Source of the DNA: SIG440 sp045532055
GTDB lineage: Bacteria; Bacillota; Clostridia; Monoglobales; Monoglobaceae
Assembly (NCBI GenBank): GCA_045532055.1
Contig: JAZSFF010000007.1
Coordinates: 10,535-74,534, forward strand
Direction: 5' to 3'
Length of the DNA stretch: 64,000 nt
Part shown: piece after piece, positions 42,476 to 49,949 of the stretch
How positions within the stretch are numbered: the first letter of the stretch is position 1
Layout of the letters: each line of letters begins with the position of its first letter
Translations under genes and position numbers: made by a program
The notes under the pieces: model-generated
The model's input: the letters and a program-made list of their open reading frames with translations, nothing else
Told to the model about the DNA's origin: nothing
Database searches by the model: none

Positions 42476-42955
42476 TTAATATCCGAAACGGCGTTTTATT
42501 TGAGGAACAAGTTCCTTGGGAACAAGTGCATCAAGGTCACCGTTGTATTTTGCAACTTCTTTTACTATACTGGAACTCAAGAACATAAATTCTGAGCTGC
42601 AGGGGATAAAAACAGTTTCTATCTTGTCATAAAGGGCACGGTTTGTAAGTGCCATCTGGAATTCATACTCAAAATCAGACACCGCACGCAATCCCTTGAT
42701 TATGACAGAATAATTGTTTTCTTTCATAAATTCCGCAAGCAAACCCGAGAATGAAACAACTTCAACATTGGGTATGTGCCTGGTGGATTTTTTAAGCATT
42801 TCAACTCTTTCGTCAAGAGTGAAAATGGGATGCTTTTTTTCATTGATAAGAACTGCAACAACCACCTTTTCAAAAAGCTGTGATGCACGAGCGATAATGT
42901 CAAGGTGTCCATTGGTGCATGGGTCAAAACTTCCGGGATAAACTGCAACCTGCAT
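42476..42955 (-). CDS. coaD: Phosphopantetheine adenylyltransferase
   Basis: CoaD makes dephospho-CoA from 4'-phosphopantetheine and ATP. The 159 residues contain AVYPGSFDPCTNGHLDII with the TxGH nucleotide-binding motif, IIKGLRAVSDFEYE, and SSSIVKEVA. The ATG at 42955 is preceded by GGGAGGAC; an upstream in-frame start would overlap rsmD. It lies 14 bases after rsmD, the usual pairing in Firmicutes. Confidence 0.96.
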   Translation of the reverse strand: MQVAVYPGSFDPCTNGHLDIIARASQLFEKVVVAVLINEKKHPIFTLDERVEMLKKSTRHIPNVEVVSFSGLLAEFMKENNYSVIIKGLRAVSDFEYEFQMALTNRALYDKIETVFIPCSSEFMFLSSSIVKEVAKYNGDLDALVPKELVPQIKRRFGY

Positions 42956-42969
42956 ATTTTGTCCTCCCT

Positions 42970-43512
42970 CTAGTGTGCTGCACACAATACAAAGACAGTC
43001 GTCTTTCCGTATTTTGCGCGTTTGATAATGTCAAAAAAATCGTTTTCGGGTTCTTCGCCCATATATTCACTTTCTGCAACGATAATTCCGTTTTCAGAAA
43101 GCAGATTATTGTCTGCAATTTTTGCTACAGCTTTGTTCAAAAGTCCGGTATTATACGGCGGGTCCAGAAAGATTATGTCAAACTTACAGCTTGTCCTGTC
43201 CAGATATGTAAGGGCATCGCTGCAAACTATCTCCGCACGGTCGGAAACCCTTGCCAAAGCTATGTTTTGTTTTGTTATGTCAAGGGCTGGCCTTTGATTT
43301 TCAACAAAAACCCCATGTGAGGATCCGCGGCTGAGAGCCTCAATCCCCAGTGCGCCACTGCCTGAAAACAAATCCAAAACCATGGTTGAGGGCAAGTAAG
43401 GGGCGATGATGTTGAAAACAGATTCCTTGACCCGGTCTGTGGTGGGGCGGGTGTCAAGACCCGGAGGTGCAATCAATTTCCGGCCCCTTGCTGAACCTGA
43501 AATAACACGCAC
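42970..43512 (-). CDS. rsmD: 16S rRNA (guanine966-N2)-methyltransferase
   Basis: RsmD methylates G966 of 16S rRNA. The 180 residues start MRVISGSARGRKLIAPPG, with RPTTDRVKESVFNII, motif I VLDLFSGSGALGIEALSRG and the catalytic FLDPPY. It is the first gene of the rsmD-coaD-coiled-coil set, with a promoter at 43547-43574. Confidence 0.95.
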   Translation of the reverse strand: MRVISGSARGRKLIAPPGLDTRPTTDRVKESVFNIIAPYLPSTMVLDLFSGSGALGIEALSRGSSHGVFVENQRPALDITKQNIALARVSDRAEIVCSDALTYLDRTSCKFDIIFLDPPYNTGLLNKAVAKIADNNLLSENGIIVAESEYMGEEPENDFFDIIKRAKYGKTTVFVLCAAH

Positions 43513-43546
43513 ACTCTCACCCCATTATTAAAAAGTATATACTTAT

Positions 43547-43574
43547 ATTGTACATAAATTGCGAGTTTTGTCAA
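43547..43574 (-). promoter_or_regulatory. Promoter of rsmD-coaD
   Basis: Minus strand TTGACA (43574-43569), 16 bases, TACAAT (43552-43547), about 35 bases before the rsmD ATG. Confidence 0.75.
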
Positions 43575-43585
43575 GGTTTTTGAAC

Positions 43586-43617
43586 AAAAAAATAGCAAAA
43601 GACAGCATGTCCTTTGC
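43586..43617 (-). terminator. Terminator of the 6S RNA
   Basis: Minus-strand stem GCAAAGGACA/TGTCTTTTGC (one mismatch) with a 3-base loop and TATTTTTTT tract. With no protein gene upstream on this strand within 430 bases, it belongs to the RNA gene. Confidence 0.8.
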
Positions 43618-43629
43618 TTAAAAAATAAA

Positions 43630-43822
43630 AGCCCCACATATGCCGTATAAGGGTTAAGGTAAAAACCTGCATGGCAGGTGGGATAAATCCCGGCTACATT
43701 ACAAGTCCACTGGCCGCAAATAAATTTGTGGGAGGCATGTGCGCCGCATCCGGAGAGAAAATCCCTTTAAAAAAGTGTTGGTTTTACATTAAGCCACATC
43801 TACGAACATCGCAGGGATATAT
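43630..43822 (-). ncRNA. ssrS: 6S RNA
   Basis: About 193 bases between a minus-strand promoter and a terminator with no reading frame. The 5' part reads CCCTGCGATGTTCGT, close to the start of Bacillus 6S RNA (CCCTGCGGTGTTCGT), and it pairs with the 3' end GGCATATGTGGGG to close the molecule. 6S RNA binds sigma-A RNA polymerase as a promoter mimic. The exact 5' end is uncertain and could be as far as 43862 if the promoter at 43869 is used. Internal hairpins include ACCTGC/GCAGGT and GGGA/TCCC. Folding and covariance search were not possible here. Confidence 0.75.
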
Positions 43823-43868
43823 TTGTATATTATGCAAATCACCATCAAGTGGTGCCTTTGCAAAACAT

Positions 43869-43897
43869 ATATTATCACACTCAGCCCACAATTTCAA
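43869..43897 (-). promoter_or_regulatory. Candidate promoter of the 6S RNA
   Basis: Minus strand TTGAAA (43897-43892), 17 bases, TAATAT (43874-43869). Transcription would begin near 43862, leaving about 40 bases before the conserved CCCTGCG, with a small hairpin that may be processed off. Confidence 0.55.
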
Positions 43898-43948
43898 TAG
43901 GAAATTTATGTTTTTTGTGTAAATTTCAGCTTTGGAAAAAAATTAGTC

Positions 43949-43977
43949 TTTTCAAAACAGACAAAATTATGTATAAT
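43949..43977 (+). promoter_or_regulatory. Candidate promoter of mecA
   Basis: TTTTCA at 43949-43954 (weak), 17-base spacer, perfect TATAAT at 43972-43977, 75 bases before the mecA ATG. Confidence 0.45.
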
Positions 43978-44052
43978 TAGACAAAGCACGATTTTTCAAT
44001 TTGAATTGTATAGATTTTTCAAGCATAAGATTTAGGTACGGGGGTGGAACCG

Positions 44053-44673
44053 ATGCGGATTGAACGGGTAAATGAGAATATGATAAAGATACTGGTTGAT
44101 GCCAGTGATATACGAACATGGAATGTTGATATCAAAAACTTTACAGACAATACTCCTGAGGCACAGGAACTTTTTCGTTTTGCACTTAAAAGAGCGGAAC
44201 GAGATGTGGATTTTTGTGTAGGAGAAGCACAGCTTCTGGTGGAAGCACGGCCGGCAAATGACAATGGATTTGTTATGATAATCAGCAAGTTGGAGTCCGA
44301 AACGGATATAGCAACGGCACTCCTCAGAGCAGGCAAAAGGGTAAAGTCTGCAGAATTCAAGATAAAGCGTCGCAGCAGGGCGATATCTTTGCTGAGAATT
44401 TTTAAATTTGAAGATTTTGAAAGTCTTTGCGGCGGTGTCCGTGAAGTTTATGAAACCTATATCGGTGAAAGCAGGCTGATAAAGTATCAAGGTTCTTTCT
44501 ATCTGGAGCTGATGCCAAGAGACTCATTTGGGTTGTTTGAACTGGAAAACATCATGTCGGAATTTGCCGAAAAAGTGAGAAATCCTGTGGCTGTTCAAGG
44601 CGTTCTTAATGAGCATGGACTTGTGATGATGAAAGATAATGCGGTATCGGTGATAGCAGACAACTTTGCATAA
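44053..44673 (+). CDS. mecA: Adaptor protein MecA
   Basis: MecA targets proteins to ClpC for unfolding and degradation. The 206 residues start MRIERVNENMIKILVDASDI, with the N-terminal substrate-binding region, a DFCVGEAQLLVEARP-type middle, and a C-terminal ClpC-binding domain ending in VIADNFA. The ATG at 44053 follows GGGGGTGG; an in-frame GTG three codons upstream lies within that site. It is monocistronic, with a terminator at 44694. Confidence 0.85.
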   Translation: MRIERVNENMIKILVDASDIRTWNVDIKNFTDNTPEAQELFRFALKRAERDVDFCVGEAQLLVEARPANDNGFVMIISKLESETDIATALLRAGKRVKSAEFKIKRRSRAISLLRIFKFEDFESLCGGVREVYETYIGESRLIKYQGSFYLELMPRDSFGLFELENIMSEFAEKVRNPVAVQGVLNEHGLVMMKDNAVSVIADNFA

Positions 44674-44693
44674 TAATAGAAATCAGATGTTTG

Positions 44694-44730
44694 ATATGCG
44701 GAAAACTGGTGTTTTCCGCATATTTTTTTG
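44694..44730 (+). terminator. Terminator of mecA
   Basis: ATATGCGGAAAAC/GTTTTCCGCATAT stem and T7 tract. Confidence 0.92.
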
Positions 44731-44794
44731 TTTTGATAATATATAAGTTATAAGAGGTAAAATGCTATCTTAAAATCAGGGAGGATGTGTAGTT

Positions 44795-45076
44795 ATGGAG
44801 GAAAGACGCAAAGAAGAAATGTCCCATAAACTTGTTATGACAGGTCGTGAAAAAATTGTTGTTTCAGGGGTTGAAGATGTTGACAGCTTTGATGATGACA
44901 AGGTGATTGCATATACCACAGAGGGCGTTATGACGGTAAAAGGTGCACAGTTCAGGATAAACCGTCTCAATGTCGAGGACGGCGAACTGGAGATTGAGGG
45001 CGAGATTGACAGTATTGAATATGCTGACGGACACAGAAGTGACAAGGGTGGTTTTTTGGGAAAAATATTCAGATAG
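44795..45076 (+). CDS. yabP: Sporulation protein YabP
   Basis: The 93 residues contain HKLVMTGREKIVVSGVEDVDSFDD and TTEGVMTVKGAQFRINRLNVEDGELEIEG, the YabP/YqfC-family fold. YabP is made in the mother cell and is needed for sporulation in Bacillus, exact action unknown. GGGAGGATG precedes the ATG. It opens the yabP-yabQ-divIC-yabR order seen in Bacillus. Confidence 0.93.
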   Translation: MEERRKEEMSHKLVMTGREKIVVSGVEDVDSFDDDKVIAYTTEGVMTVKGAQFRINRLNVEDGELEIEGEIDSIEYADGHRSDKGGFLGKIFR

Positions 45077-45087
45077 GGTGACGGAGA

Positions 45088-45597
45088 ATGTATACTACTG
45101 TATCAATGGAGGCAGGTTTTTTTGTAGCAAGCGTGGCGGCAGGGATTGTTATGGCATTCCTGTATGACTTAATTCGTATAAGCCGCAAGGTTGCTGGACT
45201 TTGCGATGCGGTGGTTAATTTTCAGGATATATTATTTTTCATTGCTGCAGCATGCATATTGTTTTATGTTTCATATCTCAAAAACAGCGGAGAGATAAGA
45301 TGGCAGGGTGTTATAGGGTGCGGCGTTGGTATTGGTGCTTATGTTGTTATAGTAAAGAATAGGCTTTTGAATGTAAGTGCATTGGTGATAAAGTGGCTGG
45401 TCAGCATAATAGAAAAGGTTATAAAGATTGTTTTGTTTCCCATTAAGCTTATATTCAAAATTTTCAAAAAGCCAATCAGCGTTGTTGCATGGTACACAGG
45501 CAACGGGGCAAGACGTGTCGGCAGGCTTGCAAAACGCAGCAGAGACCGCGTTGGAATAAGGCTTAAAAGTGCAATACTTTGTCTGAGAAAAAAATAG
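45088..45597 (+). CDS. yabQ: Spore cortex biosynthesis protein YabQ
   Basis: A 169-residue membrane protein with about four to five hydrophobic segments (AGFFVASVAAGIVMAFLYDLIR, ILFFIAAACILFYVSYL) and a basic C-terminus, matching the YabQ pattern. YabQ sits in the forespore outer membrane and is required for cortex. It lies 11 bases after yabP. It ends 74 bases before divIC. Confidence 0.9.
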   Translation: MYTTVSMEAGFFVASVAAGIVMAFLYDLIRISRKVAGLCDAVVNFQDILFFIAAACILFYVSYLKNSGEIRWQGVIGCGVGIGAYVVIVKNRLLNVSALVIKWLVSIIEKVIKIVLFPIKLIFKIFKKPISVVAWYTGNGARRVGRLAKRSRDRVGIRLKSAILCLRKK

Positions 45598-45671
45598 TCG
45601 GAGTATTGACAAAGGGTCGTGGTTGATATATAATAAGCATAATAGTAGAATGGTTTAAGGTGGGGTGACTT

Positions 45672-45983
45672 GTGCAAAAAAAAGCACATAACGGAAAAAA
45701 GAAGAGTATGTCCGCCAAAACCTTGGTCAAACTGGGGTTGTTGCTTTTTGTATGCATATATGTGGCCTGTATATTTATTAAACAACAGATAAGCCTTTCT
45801 CAGTGTGCAGATGTGTCAGAAGAATATGAGCAAAAGATTGCCGAGGCAAAGCTTGAACAGCAAAAACTGGAAGACGAGCTTAGCAAGGCGGGCAGTGATG
45901 AGTATATTGAACGTACTGCAAGGGAAAAGCTGGGGTTGGTTAAGGCAAATGAACGAGTTTTTATTGACATAACCCAGGAATAA
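45672..45983 (+). CDS. divIC: Septum formation initiator DivIC/FtsB
   Basis: A 103-residue bitopic protein: basic cytoplasmic tail, one membrane segment (LVKLGLLLFVCIYVACIFI), a coiled coil (EEYEQKIAEAKLEQQKLEDEL) and the conserved ARTAREKLGLV-like end (YIERTAREKLGLVKANE). It links FtsL and FtsQ/DivIB in the divisome. The start is GTG at 45672 after AAGGTGGGG; ATG at 45708 is an alternative. Confidence 0.9.
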   Translation: MQKKAHNGKKKSMSAKTLVKLGLLLFVCIYVACIFIKQQISLSQCADVSEEYEQKIAEAKLEQQKLEDELSKAGSDEYIERTAREKLGLVKANERVFIDITQE

Positions 45984-46060
45984 AATTGAGAAAATGCGGA
46001 AATGTTTCGTTCCGCTTGTACATAAGATTTTGTATTTACAGTAGTTGAGGAGGATTTTTG

Positions 46061-46522
46061 TTGGCTACACAGATTGAAGAAGGAAGTATACTTCGCGGAA
46101 AGATTACGGGACTGGCTCCATTTGGTGCATTTGTTGAACTTGAGGGTGGAAAGACAGGGCTTGTTCATATATCAGAAGTTTCCAATGAATATGTGGACGA
46201 TATAAGCAAGCATCTTTCTGCAGGACAGAGTGTCAAGGTTAAGGTGGTTTCGGTTGACGAGCAGGGCAAGATAAGTTTGTCAATCAAAAAAGCCGTTGAG
46301 GAAAAAACAAAAAAGAAAAACACTGAAAAGGCTAAAAGAAGCGGTGGCGGTCTCAAAGGTGCCCCTGAAGTTTTTGAATTTTCCCATAGAAAAAAGGAAC
46401 AGGAAGAGATGTCTTTTGAAGACAAGTTGCTTAAATTCAAACAGGACAGCGAAGAAAAGATTCAGGACTTAAAAAGAAATACTGAGGGCAAACGCAACGG
46501 CGGTTATAAGAGAGCATATTGA
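46061..46522 (+). CDS. S1-domain RNA-binding protein (YabR-like)
   Basis: The 153-residue product has one N-terminal S1 domain (EEGSILRGKITGLAPFGAFVEL, GLVHISEVSNEYV, VKVVSVDEQGKISLSIK; about residues 5-75) and a basic, low-complexity tail. In Bacillus yabR follows divIC as here. RNA target unknown. Translation starts at TTG 46061, 6 bases after AGGAGG; an adjacent TTG at 46058 is too close to that site. Confidence 0.85.
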   Translation: MATQIEEGSILRGKITGLAPFGAFVELEGGKTGLVHISEVSNEYVDDISKHLSAGQSVKVKVVSVDEQGKISLSIKKAVEEKTKKKNTEKAKRSGGGLKGAPEVFEFSHRKKEQEEMSFEDKLLKFKQDSEEKIQDLKRNTEGKRNGGYKRAY

Positions 46523-46527
46523 GTCTG

Positions 46528-46565
46528 CTAACGGAACTTTTTTAAGTTCCGTTGCTGTTTTTTTG
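46528..46565 (+). terminator. Terminator after the yabP-yabR cluster
   Basis: AACGGAACTT/AAGTTCCGTT stem and GCTGTTTTTTT. Confidence 0.9.
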
Positions 46566-46581
46566 AGAGGAGTGGCATAAT

Positions 46582-47016
46582 ATGAATGAATGGACGGCTT
46601 TGTGGCTTATTGCTGCAGTGGTTCTGGGTGTTGTGGAGGCATCCACGGCAAACCTGATTACAATATGGTTTGCGGTTTCTGCACTTGTGACTGCTGTGTT
46701 TGCGGCTATGGGTTCAGGGACAGGCGTACAGATGACGATTTTTGTTGTGTTGTCGGTGATACTTGTGGCAGCAACCAGACCATTGGCAAAGCGGTTTATA
46801 ACAAAAAAAGCTGTTGCAACCAATGCGGACAGAATTATCTCTGCTGAAGGTGTTGTTATTCGCAGGATAGACCCTGTGGAGAATGTGGGACAAGTCAAGG
46901 TTATGGGACAAGTTTGGTCTGCAAAATCCCAAAATGGCGAAATCATAGAAGAGGGAACCTCTGTTGTGGTTCAGGCCCTGGAGGGCGTCAAGGTTGTTGT
47001 GTCAGCTAAAATTTAA
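46582..47016 (+). CDS. NfeD-like membrane protein
   Basis: The 144 residues have three to four N-terminal hydrophobic segments (ALWLIAAVVLGVVEASTANLI, then a second pair) and a C-terminal OB-fold (GVVIRRIDPVENVGQVKVMGQVWSA). Short NfeD proteins pair with SPFH proteins in membrane microdomains; the next gene, 19 bases on, is such a protein. GAGAGGAGTGG precedes the ATG. Confidence 0.9.
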   Translation: MNEWTALWLIAAVVLGVVEASTANLITIWFAVSALVTAVFAAMGSGTGVQMTIFVVLSVILVAATRPLAKRFITKKAVATNADRIISAEGVVIRRIDPVENVGQVKVMGQVWSAKSQNGEIIEEGTSVVVQALEGVKVVVSAKI

Positions 47017-47035
47017 TTAAAGGAGTTTTGAGTTT

Positions 47036-47956
47036 ATGGAATTTATTTTGATTATTCTTGCAATTTTGGTAGTAGTTGTGATTGCAAACATCAAGGTTGT
47101 GCCTCAGGCTCATGCATATGTTATTGAACGCCTGGGTGCATACAGCGGTACTTGGAGTGTTGGACTTCATGTAAAGATTCCATTCATCGACAGGGTGGCA
47201 AAGCGTGTTACTTTGAAAGAACAGGTTGTTGATTTTGCACCGCAGCCGGTTATTACAAAGGATAATGTTACCATGCAGATTGATACGGTTGTTTATTTTC
47301 AGATCACAGACCCCAAGCTTTATGCATATGGCGTGGAACTTCCTATGTCTGCCATTGAAAATCTTACAGCAACTACACTCAGAAATATTATTGGTGATAT
47401 GGAACTTGACGAAAGCTTGACAAGTCGTGATGTCATCAACACCAAGATGCGTTCAATACTTGATGAAGCAACAGACCCATGGGGAATCAAGGTCAACCGT
47501 GTAGAACTTAAAAACATCATTCCACCGTCAGGAATCCGTGAAGCCATGGAAAAACAGATGAAAGCAGAACGTGAAAGACGTGAGGCAATCCTCAAGGCTG
47601 AGGGTGAAAAGAAATCTGCCATTCTCGTTGCAGAGGGTGAAAAAGCTGCGGCAATTCTCAAAGCCGAAGCAGAAAAAGAGTCTCAAATATTAAAGGCTGA
47701 GGCAGAAAAAGAGTCAGCAATTCGTGTTGCAGAGGGTGAAGCTCAGGCAATTTTGAGCGTTCAGGAAGCAACGGCGGCAGGTATTCGTATGCTTAATGAG
47801 GCATCGCCAAATCAGGCTGTGCTTACAATCAAGAGTCTGGAGGCCTTCCAGAAGGCGGCAGACGGCAATGCTACAAAGATAATTATTCCGTCAGAAATCC
47901 AGGGGCTTGCGGGACTTGCCACAGGACTTAAAGCGGTAATTGACGAAGAAAAATAA
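47036..47956 (+). CDS. SPFH/Band 7 protein (stomatin/QmcA-like)
   Basis: A 306-residue protein with one N-terminal membrane segment, an SPFH domain (VVPQAHAYVIERLGAYSGTW, VTMQIDTVVYFQITDP, MDELDES-like) and a coiled region of repeated Ala/Glu/Lys units (about 185-240, e.g. ILKAEAEKESQILKAEAEKE). These form oligomeric membrane scaffolds. AAAGGAG precedes the ATG. Operon with the NfeD-like gene. Confidence 0.93.
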   Translation: MEFILIILAILVVVVIANIKVVPQAHAYVIERLGAYSGTWSVGLHVKIPFIDRVAKRVTLKEQVVDFAPQPVITKDNVTMQIDTVVYFQITDPKLYAYGVELPMSAIENLTATTLRNIIGDMELDESLTSRDVINTKMRSILDEATDPWGIKVNRVELKNIIPPSGIREAMEKQMKAERERREAILKAEGEKKSAILVAEGEKAAAILKAEAEKESQILKAEAEKESAIRVAEGEAQAILSVQEATAAGIRMLNEASPNQAVLTIKSLEAFQKAADGNATKIIIPSEIQGLAGLATGLKAVIDEEK

Positions 47957-47989
47957 AAGATTATTTAAGGAACTTTAGGAGGAAATACA

Positions 47990-48736
47990 ATGTCAGGACA
48001 TTCCAAATGGGCAACCATAAAAAGAAAAAAAGGTGCACTTGATGCAAAGAGAGGAAAGTTGTTTACAAAAATCGGTCGTGAATTGGTTGTTGCAGTTAAA
48101 GAGGGGGGACCAGACCCAGACAGCAACTCAAAACTGAGAGATGCTATTGCCAAGGCAAAAGCAAACAACATGCCCAACGATACAATTCAGAGAAGTATCA
48201 AAAAAGCCGCAGGCGAGGACAGCGCAAAGGAGTACTTTGAACTGGTTTACGAGGGTTATGGGCCAAGCGGTGTTGCTTTTATGGTTGAGACTTTAAGCGA
48301 TAACAAAAACCGTACCGCAGGGGATATGAGACACTATTTTGACAAGTACGGCGGAAATTTGGGACAGACTGGCAGCGTTGGATTTATGTTTGACAAGAAA
48401 GGTGTTATCGTAATTGCCAAAAAGGATGGTCTTGATGAAGATACACTTATGATGGATGCCCTCGATGCAGGAGCGGAGGATTTTTCTGCAGAGGATGAAT
48501 GCTTTGAAGTAACATCAGCGCCCGAGGACTTCAGCAAGGTTCGTGAGGCATTGGAGTCAAAGGGATATGAGTTTGAACAAGCAGAACTCAGCTACATTCC
48601 CCAGACACTTACACAGGTGGATGATGAGGAAGCGGTTAAGAATCTTAATAAGCTTATTGAAATGCTTGAGGATAACGACGATGTCCAGAACGTATACCAT
48701 ACCTGGGATATGCCAGAAGAGGATGAGGAAGAGTAG
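47990..48736 (+). CDS. yebC: YebC/PmpR family protein
   Basis: The 248 residues start MSGHSKWATIKRKKGALDAKRGKLFTK, diagnostic for YebC. Long viewed as a transcriptional regulator, members have also been reported to aid translation of proline-rich stretches. The family core GPSGVAFMVETLSDNKNRT and acidic C-terminus are present. AGGAGG precedes the ATG; a terminator follows. Confidence 0.96.
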   Translation: MSGHSKWATIKRKKGALDAKRGKLFTKIGRELVVAVKEGGPDPDSNSKLRDAIAKAKANNMPNDTIQRSIKKAAGEDSAKEYFELVYEGYGPSGVAFMVETLSDNKNRTAGDMRHYFDKYGGNLGQTGSVGFMFDKKGVIVIAKKDGLDEDTLMMDALDAGAEDFSAEDECFEVTSAPEDFSKVREALESKGYEFEQAELSYIPQTLTQVDDEEAVKNLNKLIEMLEDNDDVQNVYHTWDMPEEDEEE

Positions 48737-48742
48737 ATAATG

Positions 48743-48776
48743 ATAAGGGGACGGATTTTCCGTCCCCTTATTTTTA
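48743..48776. terminator. Bidirectional terminator yebC / pdaB-like
   Basis: ATAAGGGGACGGA/TCCGTCCCCTTAT stem with T tract on the plus strand; it abuts the stop of the convergent deacetylase gene. Confidence 0.9.
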
Positions 48777-49643
48777 GACTATAATATCTGCAGAGGTCGA
48801 GGTAGGCTGAGCTGTTGTGTCAGTCTTCTTTTCTGTTTCTGCAGGTTTTTGAGCATCAGTTTTTGTTTCATTTTTTTCGCTCTTGTTCGGAATTTGCATA
48901 CCCGTTGAATCTATGGTATAGTTATCCTTAAGTATCAATTCTGATATGGGAACAATTTTATAACCGTCTTTTTGCAGAGTTTCAAGAATATTCGGCAAAG
49001 CTTCGGGTGTGTGAAGTGCTGCGTTGTGGAAGAGAACTATGCTGCCAGGCTTCACTTTTTTGAGAACCCGATCCGAAATTTCAGATGCGGTTAAGTTTTT
49101 CCAGTCAAGACTGTCCACATCCCATTGAATTGTGAAGTGGCCGGTTTCACGCATTGCCTGGATAACTTTGTTGTCATAGTCGCCGTAGGGGGCACGGAAG
49201 AGGGTGGGCTTTACTCCGGTGATATTTTTGATCTTCTCGTCACATTTTTCAACCTCTTCTTTCATTTTTTCAACAGAAATCTGGGTCATATGTGGGTGGG
49301 TATTTGAGTGGTTCATTATCTCATGTCCTGCGTCGTGGAGTTGCTTTACCGATTCAGGGTATTTATCTACCCAGCCGCCTACCACAAAGAATGTGGTTTT
49401 CACATTGTATTTGCCCAAGATGTCAATAAGCTGCTCTGTGTCCTCATTGCCCCAGGCTGCATCAAAACTGATGGAGATTACTTTTTCATTTTCTGGTTTT
49501 TGAACGCAATAGATGGGTAAATCACGCTTTGCACCCGACACGGGTAGGGCATCACTTTTTCCTATGTAAACAAGGGACAAGGCAAGTACAGCAATCAGCA
49601 GGTACAGAATCCCTGTCTTTTTTGTGATTACAAAAATCCTCAT
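48774..49643 (-). CDS. Polysaccharide deacetylase, PdaB-like
   Basis: A 289-residue NodB-type deacetylase with an N-terminal membrane anchor (ILYLLIAVLALSLVYIG). Catalytic motifs: ISISFDAAWGNED (Asp), HSNTHPHM (two His zinc ligands), RAPYGDYD, and IVLFHN. The SFDAAWG form is typical of the PdaB group needed for spore cortex in Bacillus. A Lys/Thr-rich tail of about 40 residues follows the domain. The start is followed by no close partner; terminators flank it. Confidence 0.85.
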   Translation of the reverse strand: MRIFVITKKTGILYLLIAVLALSLVYIGKSDALPVSGAKRDLPIYCVQKPENEKVISISFDAAWGNEDTEQLIDILGKYNVKTTFFVVGGWVDKYPESVKQLHDAGHEIMNHSNTHPHMTQISVEKMKEEVEKCDEKIKNITGVKPTLFRAPYGDYDNKVIQAMRETGHFTIQWDVDSLDWKNLTASEISDRVLKKVKPGSIVLFHNAALHTPEALPNILETLQKDGYKIVPISELILKDNYTIDSTGMQIPNKSEKNETKTDAQKPAETEKKTDTTAQPTSTSADIIV

Positions 49644-49734
49644 ATAATCATCTGATCCTTTCTTTAAAATTAACTTTACGAAATGGTTAATATAAGTATA
49701 TTTTGATTTAGTTATATTTAGAATATGAAAGCAG

Positions 49735-49762
49735 AAAAAACACCGTAAAGGCGGTGTTTTTT
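49735..49762. terminator. Terminator of the ger operon
   Basis: AAAAAACACCG/CGGTGTTTTTT stem with T6 on both strands; on the minus strand it starts at the stop of the small ger ORF. Confidence 0.85.
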
Positions 49763-49937
49763 ATATGTTACTGAACAGTGAAAAAATATATGAACCAAGC
49801 ATAATTATAACAAGAGTAAAGCAGGAAAAACTACTGAAAAAATGTCTATGCTTGAATTGAAAAAGGGCGTAGCTTGAGGAGTAAACGGTGCTCCAAATAA
49901 TGAAAACGCCCAAAATCAGTTTTAAAAAAATTGGCAA
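49761..49937 (-). CDS. Small two-helix membrane protein, candidate GerD-type germinant receptor subunit
   Basis: A 58-codon reading frame with TTG start at 49937, 12 bases after the gerC stop. Its AGGAGGG site (49951-49945) overlaps the gerC stop codon, ideal spacing of 7. The product has two hydrophobic segments (PIFLKLILGVFIIWSTVYSS and FTLVIIMLGSYIFSLF) joined by a basic loop with FKHRHF. Some Bacillus germinant receptor operons encode such a fourth, two-helix D subunit that modulates receptor function. A terminator follows at its stop. Sequence is too short to prove homology; context and coupling are the argument. Confidence 0.65.
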   Translation of the reverse strand: MPIFLKLILGVFIIWSTVYSSSYALFQFKHRHFFSSFSCFTLVIIMLGSYIFSLFSNI

Positions 49938-49949
49938 AGCAATACCCTC

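Noticed and set aside
43630..43830. Structured RNA read on the plus strand (riboswitch or raiA-like motif upstream of mecA)
   Set aside because: Hairpins exist on both strands, but promoter, terminator and the 6S-like CCCTGCGATGTTCGT are all on the minus strand, and mecA has its own promoter downstream.
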